Source: Anaerolineae bacterium (GTDB lineage: Bacteria > Chloroflexota > Anaerolineae > Aggregatilineales > Phototrophicaceae). Taken from it: a DNA stretch of 47,690 bases. The position numbers and the translations under genes were made by a program. Below are positions 8,690 to 17,061 of this stretch, in pieces. The stretch is taken from contig JACSRP010000147.1 in NCBI GenBank assembly GCA_014879665.1, forward strand, positions 1 through 47,690, read 5' to 3'. Each line of letters opens with the position of its first letter. The first letter of the stretch is position 1. The notes under the pieces are model-generated. The model was not told the DNA's origin, did no database searches, and saw only the letters and a list, made by a program, of their open reading frames with translations.

Positions 8690-9192
8690 CCGCTAAAGGT
8701 TTGAAAGCGCCGCACATAACGGATGAAATCTTGCTCAACCGTAGTCCCGCCCATCTGATGAATCATCGCCAGCGTTTGTGCGCGGTGATCGGTGCTGTGG
8801 TTGATGACGTGCAGCAAAATTTGCCACAGCGGCTCGCTGAATTCTTCACCCTGCGTGTTGCGATAGACCACGTATTCATCCAGTTCTTCCGGCTTCAAGC
8901 CTTCGACGGCGGCGCGTACCATGCCTTCAACCCGGTACCATTCCTCTCGAACCTTCTCGCGAGTGGGAAAATCGGCCTCTAAAAGGGGGAATTCAGGCGA
9001 AGTGCCGTTAACGCGCATAAACCACACCCATTCGGCACTCATCACATGCACCAACTGCCCGCGTATAGATCGCCACGAAAAGCCGGTGTCGCGGGTGAAC
9101 TGCTCATCGGTCAGCGCCATCACGCAGCCCCACACCTGACTGTGCGCCCAGTAGTTATAGTCGTAAAGTGTACGGAAATAGTCAAGAGTCAT
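8686..9192 (-). CDS. DinB-family four-helix protein
   Basis: A 168-residue protein of the DinB/YfiT-like superfamily, a four-helix bundle with a metal site built from three histidines. The likely ligands are His in QLVHVMSAEW near residue 48 and the two His of HVINHSTDHR near 128-137. The start DYFRTLYDYNYWAH is typical of the family. Members are predicted metal-dependent enzymes, some being thiol transferases; the substrate is unknown. AAGGA precedes the ATG by about 8 bases. It converges on the upstream lipoprotein gene with a four-base overlap of coding ends. Confidence 0.85.
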   Translation of the reverse strand: MTLDYFRTLYDYNYWAHSQVWGCVMALTDEQFTRDTGFSWRSIRGQLVHVMSAEWVWFMRVNGTSPEFPLLEADFPTREKVREEWYRVEGMVRAAVEGLKPEELDEYVVYRNTQGEEFSEPLWQILLHVINHSTDHRAQTLAMIHQMGGTTVEQDFIRYVRRFQTFSG

Positions 9193-9348
9193 GGGTCATC
9201 CTTATACTGCATGCTGCGATCAGATAGACTGCCTACGGAGTATAGCGTTTTCATGGCGGATGGGCAGATATGCGCGCTCATTGTCTCTATAGTTCAAGTT
9301 TCTAGAAATTTGCTGCGATAACCTCTGCTTTGTGTTCTAAACTTCCTT

Positions 9349-9376
9349 TTGTTCAATTCGGAACTAACGATATACT
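9349..9376 (+). promoter_or_regulatory. Promoter of the BMP-type ABC operon
   Basis: TTGTTC at 9349-9354 and TATACT at 9371-9376 are separated by 16 bases. The expected start near 9383 gives a leader of about 45 bases to the chosen ATG at 9428. Confidence 0.5.
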
Positions 9377-9427
9377 TTTGGCCTCATAACAATGCGCCAC
9401 GCGCCCTCGTTTACTGTAGAGGCATAC

Positions 9428-11011
9428 ATGCACGACTCAACTCCCCCTCTCCCTTCCCCTGAATCCGCCCCCGTGGTGCTGGAAGCTCGCGAATTAACCA
9501 AGCGTTTTCCCGGTGTGCTGGCCAATGACCGTATCAGCCTGCAGTTGCACAAAGGCGAAGTGCTGGGGCTGCTGGGCGAAAACGGCGCCGGTAAATCCAC
9601 CTTGATGAACATGATTTACGGCCTGTACCAGCCGGACGAAGGCGAAATTCTGATCAACGGCAAGCCTGCGATCATTCACAGCCCGAACGACGCCATTCAG
9701 CGCGGCGTGGGCATGGTGCATCAGCACTTTCAACTGGTGCCGGTGCTAACCGTGACCGATAACGTGATGCTTGGCGAAGAAACCACGCGCGGGCGGCTGT
9801 TTCTGAATCGCGGATCGGCTCGCAAAAGAATTCTGGAGATCGCCGAGCAGTACGGGCTGGACGTAGACCCTGACGCGCTGGTGCAAGATTTGCCGGTGGG
9901 GGTACAGCAGCGCGTAGAAATTATCAAGGCGCTGTATCGCAAAGCCGACATCCTGATTCTAGATGAGCCAACAGCAGTGCTAACCCCGCAGGAAGCTGAA
10001 GGCTTATTCGGCATTATGCGCACGCTGATTGAGCGCGGCGCCAGCATCATCTTCATCAGCCACAAGCTCAAAGAGGTACTGGAGATTTGTGATCGCGTGC
10101 AGGTGCTGCGTCTGGGTAAGGTAGTTGGTGAAGCCGCCCCTGAAAATTCAACCGAAGAATCGCTGGCGGAAATGATGGTTGGCCGCGAAGTGGTGCTTTC
10201 GGTGGATAAAACCCCCGCTAAACCCGGCGAACCGGTGCTGACCGTTCGCCAGTTGGTCGCCAATGATGATCGCAATTTGCGGGCTGTGGATCACATCAAT
10301 CTGGAAGTGCGCGCCGGCGAAATTCTGGGCATTGCCGGGGTGCAGGGCAACGGGCAAACCGAACTGGTCGAGGTGATCACCGGCCTGCGCGCGCCGGTCA
10401 GCGGCAGCATCTTCATTGATGGCAAAGATGTGACCAACACCCCGCCGCGCCATATCACCGAAGCAGGTATCGGCCATGTGCCTGAAGACCGCCAGAAGAA
10501 TGGCATGGTCGCCCCCTTCCCGGTCAAAGATAACCTGATTTTGCAAACTTACTATCTTAAACCGTTCAGCGCCGGTATTTTGCGCGCAGAAGACGACATC
10601 GTAGAGAACGCCGAGCAGTTGGTCAAACAGTACGACGTGCGCACGCCGAACGTGTTCACCCCTATCGCCAAGCTGTCCGGCGGCAATCAGCAGAAGGTGA
10701 TCGTCGCCCGCGAATTTTCGCGCCCGCTGAAGCTGCTGATTGCGGCGCAGCCCACTCGCGGGCTGGATGTTGGCTCAATTGAGTACATTCATAAGCAGAT
10801 CGTAAGCATGCGCGACAGCGGCGCGGGGGTGCTGCTGGTATCCGCCGAACTGGACGAGATTTTATCGCTTTCAGATCGCGTAGCGGTGATGTACGCCGGC
10901 AAGATCATCGGCATCCTGCCCATCGAGCTGGCAGATCGCAATACCGTTGGCCTGCTGATGGCCGGCGTGGTGCCGGAATCGCTCAAACAGCAGTTAAAAG
11001 TTGAAAATTAA
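9428..11011 (+). CDS. BMP-family (nucleoside-type) ABC importer ATPase, two nucleotide-binding domains
   Basis: A 527-residue cytoplasmic ATPase with two tandem domains, as in NupA/YufO and MglA. Domain 1: Walker A GENGAGKST at 50-58, signature LPVGVQQRVEI, Walker B LILDEPTAVLTP. Domain 2: degenerate Walker A-like GVQGNGQTE, signature LSGGNQQK and Walker B LLIAAQPTRGLDVGS. The degenerate second domain is normal for this family. The ATG at 9428 is preferred over 9392 because AGAGG lies six bases before it. The two permeases follow. Relatives import nucleosides, purines or autoinducer-like compounds together with a BmpA-type lipoprotein, which is not in this window. Confidence 0.92.
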   Translation: MHDSTPPLPSPESAPVVLEARELTKRFPGVLANDRISLQLHKGEVLGLLGENGAGKSTLMNMIYGLYQPDEGEILINGKPAIIHSPNDAIQRGVGMVHQHFQLVPVLTVTDNVMLGEETTRGRLFLNRGSARKRILEIAEQYGLDVDPDALVQDLPVGVQQRVEIIKALYRKADILILDEPTAVLTPQEAEGLFGIMRTLIERGASIIFISHKLKEVLEICDRVQVLRLGKVVGEAAPENSTEESLAEMMVGREVVLSVDKTPAKPGEPVLTVRQLVANDDRNLRAVDHINLEVRAGEILGIAGVQGNGQTELVEVITGLRAPVSGSIFIDGKDVTNTPPRHITEAGIGHVPEDRQKNGMVAPFPVKDNLILQTYYLKPFSAGILRAEDDIVENAEQLVKQYDVRTPNVFTPIAKLSGGNQQKVIVAREFSRPLKLLIAAQPTRGLDVGSIEYIHKQIVSMRDSGAGVLLVSAELDEILSLSDRVAVMYAGKIIGILPIELADRNTVGLLMAGVVPESLKQQLKVEN

Positions 11012-11146
11012 AAGGTGAAGGTGAATTTTAGGGACTGAATATGAAGTTAACTTCACACAATTTACAGCGAATTCTAGAAGGCAGAGCGGGCGACTTTCCT
11101 TTTAGCTTTTATCTTTTAACATTTATCCCTATTCAGGAGTCCCCTC

Positions 11147-13489
11147 ATGGCTGAAGCGACCATGCAGCCACAGCCGAAACCTGCTTCGCCCGGCTTTTTT
11201 CGTTCCATCGGCAATTTGTGGTCGCGGATATCGCCGCCGCTGGTGCCAATTCTGGCGGTGATCACGGCGCTGATCTTCACGGTGCCGTTAATGGTCATCA
11301 CCGGTGGCAAAGGCGATATCGGGCGCGGGCTGTATATCGCTGGCACAGCCTATGCCTCGCTGATCGAAGGCTCCATCGGGCTGACGATCAACGACATCGT
11401 TTCCGCAGATGATCTGCGCCAGGCGCTGGCCTTCGCCGCCGCGCAAGCCAGCACCGGCGACACGCTGGATCGCCGCGATCTGCGCCGGCTTGCCAATAAC
11501 ATCGGCGCAGTAGTTGAGCTAACGCCGGAGCGGGCGCGGGCTTTTGCCGCGGCGCTGGCGCCATTTGACGATCTGGACGACGAGACGATCACCGCAATTT
11601 CCGAAAGCATCGAAGATATCCGCGCCATCACGCCAGATATGCTGCGCGCAATGACGCCCATGATTGCTGAACTCTCAGAATTGGAACGGAGCGAAGTCAG
11701 CGATCTGGTTGAACCCTTCCGCGATCCAGAAAATGCCACGCAGGAACAGCTTGCCGCGGCGCTGGCGGCGGCACCATCGCTTTCTGAAATGGATACTGCC
11801 AGCGCGCTGGCATCTCTGAGCGTCGTCAGCGAATACGGCACAGTACGCTTAGGACGATTGCAAGAACGGTTGGCGCTGTTGGAAGCCGCAAACGTGGCGC
11901 TGGAATCGCAAACCGCCACCGACCTGATTTCCATCGCCGCGCTGCGCGAGGGAACCACCGAAGCCCGTCAAGCTGCCGAAACCATCGCGCTGATGGATCA
12001 GGCGGGCGTGATTGACCTGACCGCGCTGCAAGAGCAGATCGAAATCATCCGCGCGATGTACAGCAATAACCTGCTGACCAACGAAGATGTGATTCAGGCG
12101 GTGAACACCGAGCTTGAGGCGGTCACGCAGAATAACCTGATCGTGCGCCGCCCCGGAAACCGCCTGATCGTCGCGCCCGGTGGCGAAACTTTCGGCATCA
12201 TCTATGCGGCATCGGCGGAGGCGGTGGAAGCTGGTACGGCCGGCGCAATCACCTCTGGCGAAACCGGCTCAGAAGTCGCCACCACCGATCCTGAACAGGC
12301 GCAAACGGTTGAAGGCACGCAGCGCGCCAAGCCGAGTCTGGTTTTCCTGCGGTTGGGCGGCAGCGCGCTGTTATTCTTCCCCGGCAATCTGGAAACGATG
12401 CTGGTACGCGCGACCCCGTTCATCATCGCCGGTCTAGCGGTGGCGCTGGGCTTCAAAGCCGGTCTATTCAATATCGGCGCAGAAGGCCAGCTTTATGCAG
12501 GCGGCGTTTTAGCCGTGACCGTCGCCATCCTGCCGGGGTTCGAAGCGATCCCTTGGTTCATTCATCTTCCGCTGGTCATCGCCGCCGGCATTTTAGGCGG
12601 GTTCTTATGGGGGGCGATACCCGGCGCGTTAAAAGCGTACACTGGCGCGCATGAGGTGATCGTCACCATCATGCTCAACTATATCGCCGTCCTGTTGGTG
12701 GACTGGATTATCAAATCGCGTAATCCGCTGCTGCTGCTGGACGTGAATGCTAGCACCCCGCGCACCCCTTTCATTCCGGACTCGGCGCGGCTGCCGCGGA
12801 TGGATGCAATCCCCCCGTGGCTAATCGTGGCTGCGGGCATTGTCACCGCAGTCTACTTGCTGTACACGCATCGCCAGCAAATTGCCCGAAGTTGGCGCGC
12901 CGTGGTACGCCCGATTGTGACCGGTTTGACCGTGATCCTTCTGGGAATGTTCCTGTGGTGGATCACTGTTGGCGGCGCGCTGCACATCGGCTTCCTGATC
13001 ATGCTGGTAGCAGTGTGGGTCGTAGACTGGTATCTAAACCGGACGACGCTCGGCTTTGAATTACAGACGGTTGGCACCAATTCCGACGCCGCTAGATATT
13101 CAGGCATGAACGTGAGGCGGAATATTGTGCTGGCGATGGCGCTCAGCGGCGCGATAGCTGGCTTGGCGGGAACCATCGAAATCACCGGCGTGCAGTACAA
13201 CATGCAGCCTGCGTTCTTCGCCGGTTTAGGCTTTGACGCGATTGCGGTCGCGCTGCTGGCGCGCAGCAACCCCCGCAGCATGATCGCCTCCGGCTTGCTG
13301 TGGGGCGCGCTGCTGGCCGGCGCTGGCTTGATGCAAGTACGCGCCAATATCTCAATTGACCTCGTAAAAATTATTCAGGCGCTGATCATCATGTTCGTTG
13401 CCGCTGATGCCATCATTCGCTATCTCTGGCGAATACCGGCCTCGGCTGAAAAGACGGCCGGCGTATTCATCAAGGGCTGGGGGAGCTGA
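11147..13489 (+). CDS. BMP-type ABC importer permease 1 with large inserted helical domain
   Basis: A 780-residue permease, about twice the usual 350-400. After a cytoplasmic N-terminus, one membrane helix (about residues 31-52) leads to the usual GKGDIGRGLYIAGTAYASLIEGSIG loop. An extra region of about 300 residues follows (roughly 81-395): acidic, alanine-rich and almost wholly helical. The family core then resumes at NLETMLVRATPFIIAGLAV (from residue 414) with the signature GFKAGLFNIGAEGQL. The core has about eight further helices and the HEVIVTIMLNYIA motif. By topology the insertion should lie outside the membrane, where it could meet the binding protein. The second permease starts three bases after its stop, so both are co-translated. 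Confidence 0.92.
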   Translation: MAEATMQPQPKPASPGFFRSIGNLWSRISPPLVPILAVITALIFTVPLMVITGGKGDIGRGLYIAGTAYASLIEGSIGLTINDIVSADDLRQALAFAAAQASTGDTLDRRDLRRLANNIGAVVELTPERARAFAAALAPFDDLDDETITAISESIEDIRAITPDMLRAMTPMIAELSELERSEVSDLVEPFRDPENATQEQLAAALAAAPSLSEMDTASALASLSVVSEYGTVRLGRLQERLALLEAANVALESQTATDLISIAALREGTTEARQAAETIALMDQAGVIDLTALQEQIEIIRAMYSNNLLTNEDVIQAVNTELEAVTQNNLIVRRPGNRLIVAPGGETFGIIYAASAEAVEAGTAGAITSGETGSEVATTDPEQAQTVEGTQRAKPSLVFLRLGGSALLFFPGNLETMLVRATPFIIAGLAVALGFKAGLFNIGAEGQLYAGGVLAVTVAILPGFEAIPWFIHLPLVIAAGILGGFLWGAIPGALKAYTGAHEVIVTIMLNYIAVLLVDWIIKSRNPLLLLDVNASTPRTPFIPDSARLPRMDAIPPWLIVAAGIVTAVYLLYTHRQQIARSWRAVVRPIVTGLTVILLGMFLWWITVGGALHIGFLIMLVAVWVVDWYLNRTTLGFELQTVGTNSDAARYSGMNVRRNIVLAMALSGAIAGLAGTIEITGVQYNMQPAFFAGLGFDAIAVALLARSNPRSMIASGLLWGALLAGAGLMQVRANISIDLVKIIQALIIMFVAADAIIRYLWRIPASAEKTAGVFIKGWGS

Positions 13490-13492
13490 TCC

Positions 13493-14782
13493 ATGGCCGC
13501 TGCGACACCTACTTACAATACGGCTGCTGCCGCGCCGCGCTTCCGAATCAAGATTACCCGCATTGGCATCTTTTCGGTGTTATTTTTGGCCTTTGGCGCA
13601 TGGCTGGTTCTGGGCGGCATTAACGCTATCGCGCCGGATGCCGTCACTATGCTCACCTTCGGCACAGATTTGCCACGCTTGCCTGTCCCCACACAAGCCT
13701 ATGCGATCATCGCCGGCATTTTTTATGCGGTGACCGGCGTACTGGGGCTGGCTGTTCCCAACGGTAAACTGAAAACCATACTGCTGTTTATCGGCGGTCT
13801 ATTGATCATCCCCACGGTCTTGATCATCGCGGCGGCCAACAACAGCACCAACGTCACCACCATGCTCAGCGTCAGCATCCGTCTGGCAACGCCAATTGTG
13901 CTGGGCGCGCTGGCAGGCATCTGGTGCGAGCGCAGCGGTGTGTCCAACATCGCCATCGAAGGCATGATGCTAACCGGCGCATGCCTCGGTTTTGTGGTCT
14001 TTGCGCAGTTGGCCGGCTCGATGGCAACGGGGCAGGCGCAAATCATAGGCTTGATCGTTGCCGTCACCGCGGGCGGTGCTATGTCGCTGCTGTTAGCGTG
14101 GCTATCTATTACTTTCAAGACCAATCAAATCGTCGCGGGTACGGTGATCAACATTCTGGCGGTGGGCTTGACCAGCTACATTCGCCGCGAAGTGCTGTTC
14201 TCGTCAGAGGCAGGCCGCGAGACGCTGCAATCCATTCCGATCCCGATCCTCTCGAAAATTCCAGTATTGGGCGAAGTCCTTTTCGATGGCCGCCCCATCT
14301 TTTACAGCATGTTCATCCTGTTGATCGTGACCCATGTGATGCTCTATTTCACCCGCTGGGGCTTACGCACCCGCGCAGTGGGCGAAAACCCGCGCGCTGC
14401 CGATACGTTGGGCGTGAACGTGATCCGCAACCGCTGGATCAACGTATTCATCGGCGGCCTGATCGCCGGGCTGGCAGGGGCATGGTTCTCGCTGGAAACC
14501 ACCGGCAGCTTTGACGATAACATGACCAGCGGGCGCGGGTTCATCGCGCTGGCGGCCATGATCTTCGGCAAATGGACGCCGATTGGCTCGTTTGCTGGTG
14601 GGGTGCTGTTCGGGTTCTCCGATGCGCTGGGACAGCGTTTCCAATTCTTAGGCGTGCCAATTCCGCCGCAGTTCTTGCAGATGGTGCCATACATCATCAC
14701 GATCATTGTACTGGCCGGTCTGGTCGGCAAAGCGCAGTCGCCAAAAGCGAATGGCATTCCCTATGAGAAAGAGGGGAAGTGA
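13493..14782 (+). CDS. BMP-type ABC importer permease 2
   Basis: A 429-residue membrane protein of the NupQ/YufQ type. It has about ten hydrophobic helices, the family signature GIWCERSGVSNIAIEGMMLTG near residues 142-162, and the cytoplasmic coupling segment WGLRTRAVGENPRAADTLGVNV near residues 286-307, which docks on the ATPase. It is longer than the usual 300-320 because of an N-terminal part with two or three extra hydrophobic segments. Its start lies three bases after the stop of permease 1, so the two are translationally coupled and should form the heterodimeric channel. Confidence 0.92.
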   Translation: MAAATPTYNTAAAAPRFRIKITRIGIFSVLFLAFGAWLVLGGINAIAPDAVTMLTFGTDLPRLPVPTQAYAIIAGIFYAVTGVLGLAVPNGKLKTILLFIGGLLIIPTVLIIAAANNSTNVTTMLSVSIRLATPIVLGALAGIWCERSGVSNIAIEGMMLTGACLGFVVFAQLAGSMATGQAQIIGLIVAVTAGGAMSLLLAWLSITFKTNQIVAGTVINILAVGLTSYIRREVLFSSEAGRETLQSIPIPILSKIPVLGEVLFDGRPIFYSMFILLIVTHVMLYFTRWGLRTRAVGENPRAADTLGVNVIRNRWINVFIGGLIAGLAGAWFSLETTGSFDDNMTSGRGFIALAAMIFGKWTPIGSFAGGVLFGFSDALGQRFQFLGVPIPPQFLQMVPYIITIIVLAGLVGKAQSPKANGIPYEKEGK

Positions 14783-14827
14783 CGCAGCTGCACTTAAAGC
14801 TTAAAAAAGTTAAAAGAAGTGCTAAGT

Positions 14828-14854
14828 AAGGGCAAGGCACACACCTTGCCCTAC
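14828..14854. repeat. GGGCAAGG..CCTTGCCC palindromic repeat, copy 1
   Basis: A near-perfect inverted repeat, AAGGGCAAGG and CCTTGCCCTA around a short centre, in the gap after the ABC operon. Related copies are at 22338-22362, 32303-32333, 35611-35636 and 38256-38283. Confidence 0.7.
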
Positions 14855-14950
14855 AAAAGCCGATGTCCGCCCCTATCATCGGGAAATCGTCGGAATCACA
14901 TACCCCTTGAACCTCGCCGCATTTTTGCGGCCTCTGCTAGAATAGCCGCC

Positions 14951-16150
14951 ATGCGCTGTAAATCTATCCCCGCTCTCTCGCTTGTTTTGCTGCTGCTTTG
15001 TCTGACGATGGGCGCATTGTCTGCTCAGGACGAAGCCAGCGATCTTTTTGCGCGCGTCAATAATCTGCGGGCTTCGGTTGGCCGTGCCAGTTACAGCTAT
15101 AACGCGGCGCTGGCGGCAGCGGCGCAAAATCAAGCTCAGTGGATGCTGGAAACGGGCAGCGTCAGCCACACCCGTCCGGATGGCTCTGGCCCCCGCACCC
15201 GCGCGCTGAACGCGGGTTATCCTTCCACCATGGTTGGTGAAAATATCTATATCGGCGGTATGGCTAGCGCCGATTCTGCGTGGACGTTCTGGGTCAATTC
15301 TGGCGTTCATTATGCGGGCATGGTCAATGCCAGCTTCACTGAAATGGGTGTTGGCGTGGCACATGGCGCCAATGGCGCGGCGTATGTGCTGGTATTCGGT
15401 AATTCCGGAGGCCCACCACCCCCGCCGCCTTCCAGCTCAGGTGCAGCCGCCGTAGCAGCGGCAGCAGATGCCCCGGCGCAGCAAGGCCCGCCTGTCTATT
15501 TCGCAGGCGTAGACGGCAGCGGTAACTTGATGCATATGGTGCAGGCTGGCGATACGCTCGGCGATATCGCCCTGATTTACGGCTACACCTGGGATGATCT
15601 GCCGCGCTTGATGGCACTCAATAATCTCGCTGATGTCCGCGATCTGGATATCGGCTCGATCTTTCTAGTGCCTTCTCACGCTGGCACTTACACGCCCTCT
15701 CCCGGCGGCCCCTCAGAAACGCCGCCGCCACCCACCAGCCCGCCAAATACGCCAACACCCATTCCGCCCTCGATCACGCCATATGTGGCCTTTCGCCCGG
15801 TTTCCAATCCGGCAACCCTGGTTGTCACCCCGCTGGACGCGCTAACGCAGGCCGCCAGCCTCAGCCCAACGCCCTCGCCAACGCGGGGAAATATCGCTAC
15901 CGCCGCCGCTGTGCCTACTGAACTAGCGGTGGCTATGGCCGTCACGCCAACAATTGGCGCTGGCGCCAGCCCGTCGCCCGCTGGTACTGAAATCGCGCAG
16001 CTGCCGGAGCTAGAACCGGCCGTACAACCTGCCAGCGGTGGCGGCGCGCCGCCCAATACCTGGCTGATTGTCGCCATTGTGGTGCAGGCTGGCGTAGTGC
16101 TGGCCGCTGGTTTTGAATTTATACGCCGCGCCGGGAAACGGCGGCGCTAG
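14951..16150 (+). CDS. Secreted CAP-domain and LysM protein with C-terminal membrane anchor
   Basis: A 399-residue protein from the ATG at 14951, which opens a good signal peptide (hydrophobic core, cleavage near ALSAQD). Residues about 28-150 are a CAP/SCP domain: LFARVNNLRASVG, then SHTRPDGSGP, GENIYIGG and the late HYAGMVNASFTEMGVGVA. A Pro-rich linker leads to a LysM domain at about 195-240 (MVQAGDTLGDIALIYGYTWDDL), which binds cell-wall glycans. A long Pro/Thr linker and a final membrane helix with basic RRAGKRRR tail follow. It is probably held in the envelope. A TAGAAT hexamer ends seven bases before the ATG, compatible with a very short leader. Confidence 0.88.
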   Translation: MRCKSIPALSLVLLLLCLTMGALSAQDEASDLFARVNNLRASVGRASYSYNAALAAAAQNQAQWMLETGSVSHTRPDGSGPRTRALNAGYPSTMVGENIYIGGMASADSAWTFWVNSGVHYAGMVNASFTEMGVGVAHGANGAAYVLVFGNSGGPPPPPPSSSGAAAVAAAADAPAQQGPPVYFAGVDGSGNLMHMVQAGDTLGDIALIYGYTWDDLPRLMALNNLADVRDLDIGSIFLVPSHAGTYTPSPGGPSETPPPPTSPPNTPTPIPPSITPYVAFRPVSNPATLVVTPLDALTQAASLSPTPSPTRGNIATAAAVPTELAVAMAVTPTIGAGASPSPAGTEIAQLPELEPAVQPASGGGAPPNTWLIVAIVVQAGVVLAAGFEFIRRAGKRRR

Positions 16151-16162
16151 AAGGGTGAAGCG

Positions 16163-16609
16163 ATGCCGCGTCACAGCCCCGGAGATTATGTAAGAGCCTT
16201 TGTCGTCAGTCTCAAAATGACGATGCGCGGTGAAAAACCCGAATCGCTGCAAGCCGAAGCTGATCACGCGCCTCTGTTCGGCTGGTTTCGCCAAACGGTG
16301 GTGCTAACTACCGCTGCCGAAAACGCCGCCAGCACCGCAGCCCTTGACCTACAAACCATCATACTGCGCCTCGATTCACGTGATACCTCGCTCAAAATGG
16401 TGCTGGATGGGGTGCGCTTTCACGCCGCGCAGGAATACCCCATGTTGATACGCCAGCGCTCCAAGTATGCGATTCTGGCTGTTCAGGCGACTAATCTAAA
16501 TGATCGTTATGCGCTCGTCCGTTTCATTGAATCGCAGCAGCTTTCTGATGCCCTGCGCCAGCCGTTACAGGCGCTTTCGCATCACCTCGAACAATTGCCG
16601 AAAACGTGA
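16163..16609 (+). CDS. Small soluble protein of unknown function
   Basis: A 148-residue protein with no recognised domain. It starts 13 bases after the CAP-LysM gene and has a fair ribosome binding site (AAGGGTGAAG), so the two are probably co-transcribed. The chain begins with a basic segment (DYVRAFVVSLKMTMRGEK), then alternates helices and strands: TVVLTTAAENAASTAALDLQ, a strand IILRLDSRD, and YAILAVQATNLNDRYALVRF. It has no signal peptide or membrane segment. It may be a regulatory or scaffold partner of the envelope protein before it, but nothing in the sequence proves that. Confidence 0.7.
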   Translation: MPRHSPGDYVRAFVVSLKMTMRGEKPESLQAEADHAPLFGWFRQTVVLTTAAENAASTAALDLQTIILRLDSRDTSLKMVLDGVRFHAAQEYPMLIRQRSKYAILAVQATNLNDRYALVRFIESQQLSDALRQPLQALSHHLEQLPKT

Positions 16610-16749
16610 TAGCCCCAACCATTGAGAAATCTTCACAATTTTTTTATGTTTCTTATATAGCGTTATGCCAAACTTATGCTAGCATGAAATTAGGGTAGTT
16701 TATTGCTACCTCAAAGTGATCACGATTTCATTTCAGGAGAGTTATCATC

Positions 16750-16896
16750 ATGATGTACATGCCCCGTGAAGAGGGTCAAGGTTTGGTTGAGTACGCGCTC
16801 ATCCTCGTCTTGGTCGCCGTCGTCGTAATCGTCATTCTGGCGCTGCTTGGCCCGGCCATCGGCAACATTTTCTCGAACATCGTCAACGCCCTCTAA
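16750..16896 (+). CDS. flp: Flp-type type IVb pilin subunit
   Basis: A 48-residue gene missed by length-limited ORF searches. The protein has a short charged leader, then GQGLVEYALIL, the classic Flp pilin signature in which prepilin peptidase cuts after Gly9 and the Glu at mature position 5 aligns the subunits. One hydrophobic helix of about 20 residues follows, then a short polar tail ending SNIVNAL. AGGAGAG stands about nine bases before the first of two ATG codons. A strong terminator follows directly, so it is a one-gene unit. No tad/cpa assembly genes lie nearby; these must be elsewhere. Such pilins polymerise into adhesive Tad pili. Confidence 0.93.
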   Translation: MMYMPREEGQGLVEYALILVLVAVVVIVILALLGPAIGNIFSNIVNAL

Positions 16897-16913
16897 TTCA
16901 GAGCGAAGACCCA

Positions 16914-16949
16914 AAAAACGCCCCGTTTCTTTCGAAACGGGGCGTTTTT
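16914..16949 (+). terminator. Rho-independent terminator after flp
   Basis: A perfect GC-rich stem, AAAAACGCCCCGTTTC paired with GAAACGGGGCGTTTTT, with a loop of about four bases. The run of T on the right arm and of A on the left lets it work on both strands. It lies 17 bases after the flp stop. Confidence 0.93.
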
Positions 16950-17023
16950 GATTCTCGGTGGTGTTACAGCGCCTGATCAGGTTAGAGTAGGTCAAAGGCG
17001 CTATCCATCTAAAACTCAAGTTG

Positions 17024-17029
17024 TATAAT
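17024..17029 (+). promoter_or_regulatory. -10 box before the M3 peptidase gene
   Basis: A perfect TATAAT lies 33 bases upstream of the TTG start, giving a leader of about 25 bases with the ribosome binding site AAAGGAAAA. No good -35 hexamer is seen at the right distance. Confidence 0.45.
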
Positions 17030-17061
17030 CACCGAACAATCTGTACGAAAGGAAAACCATT

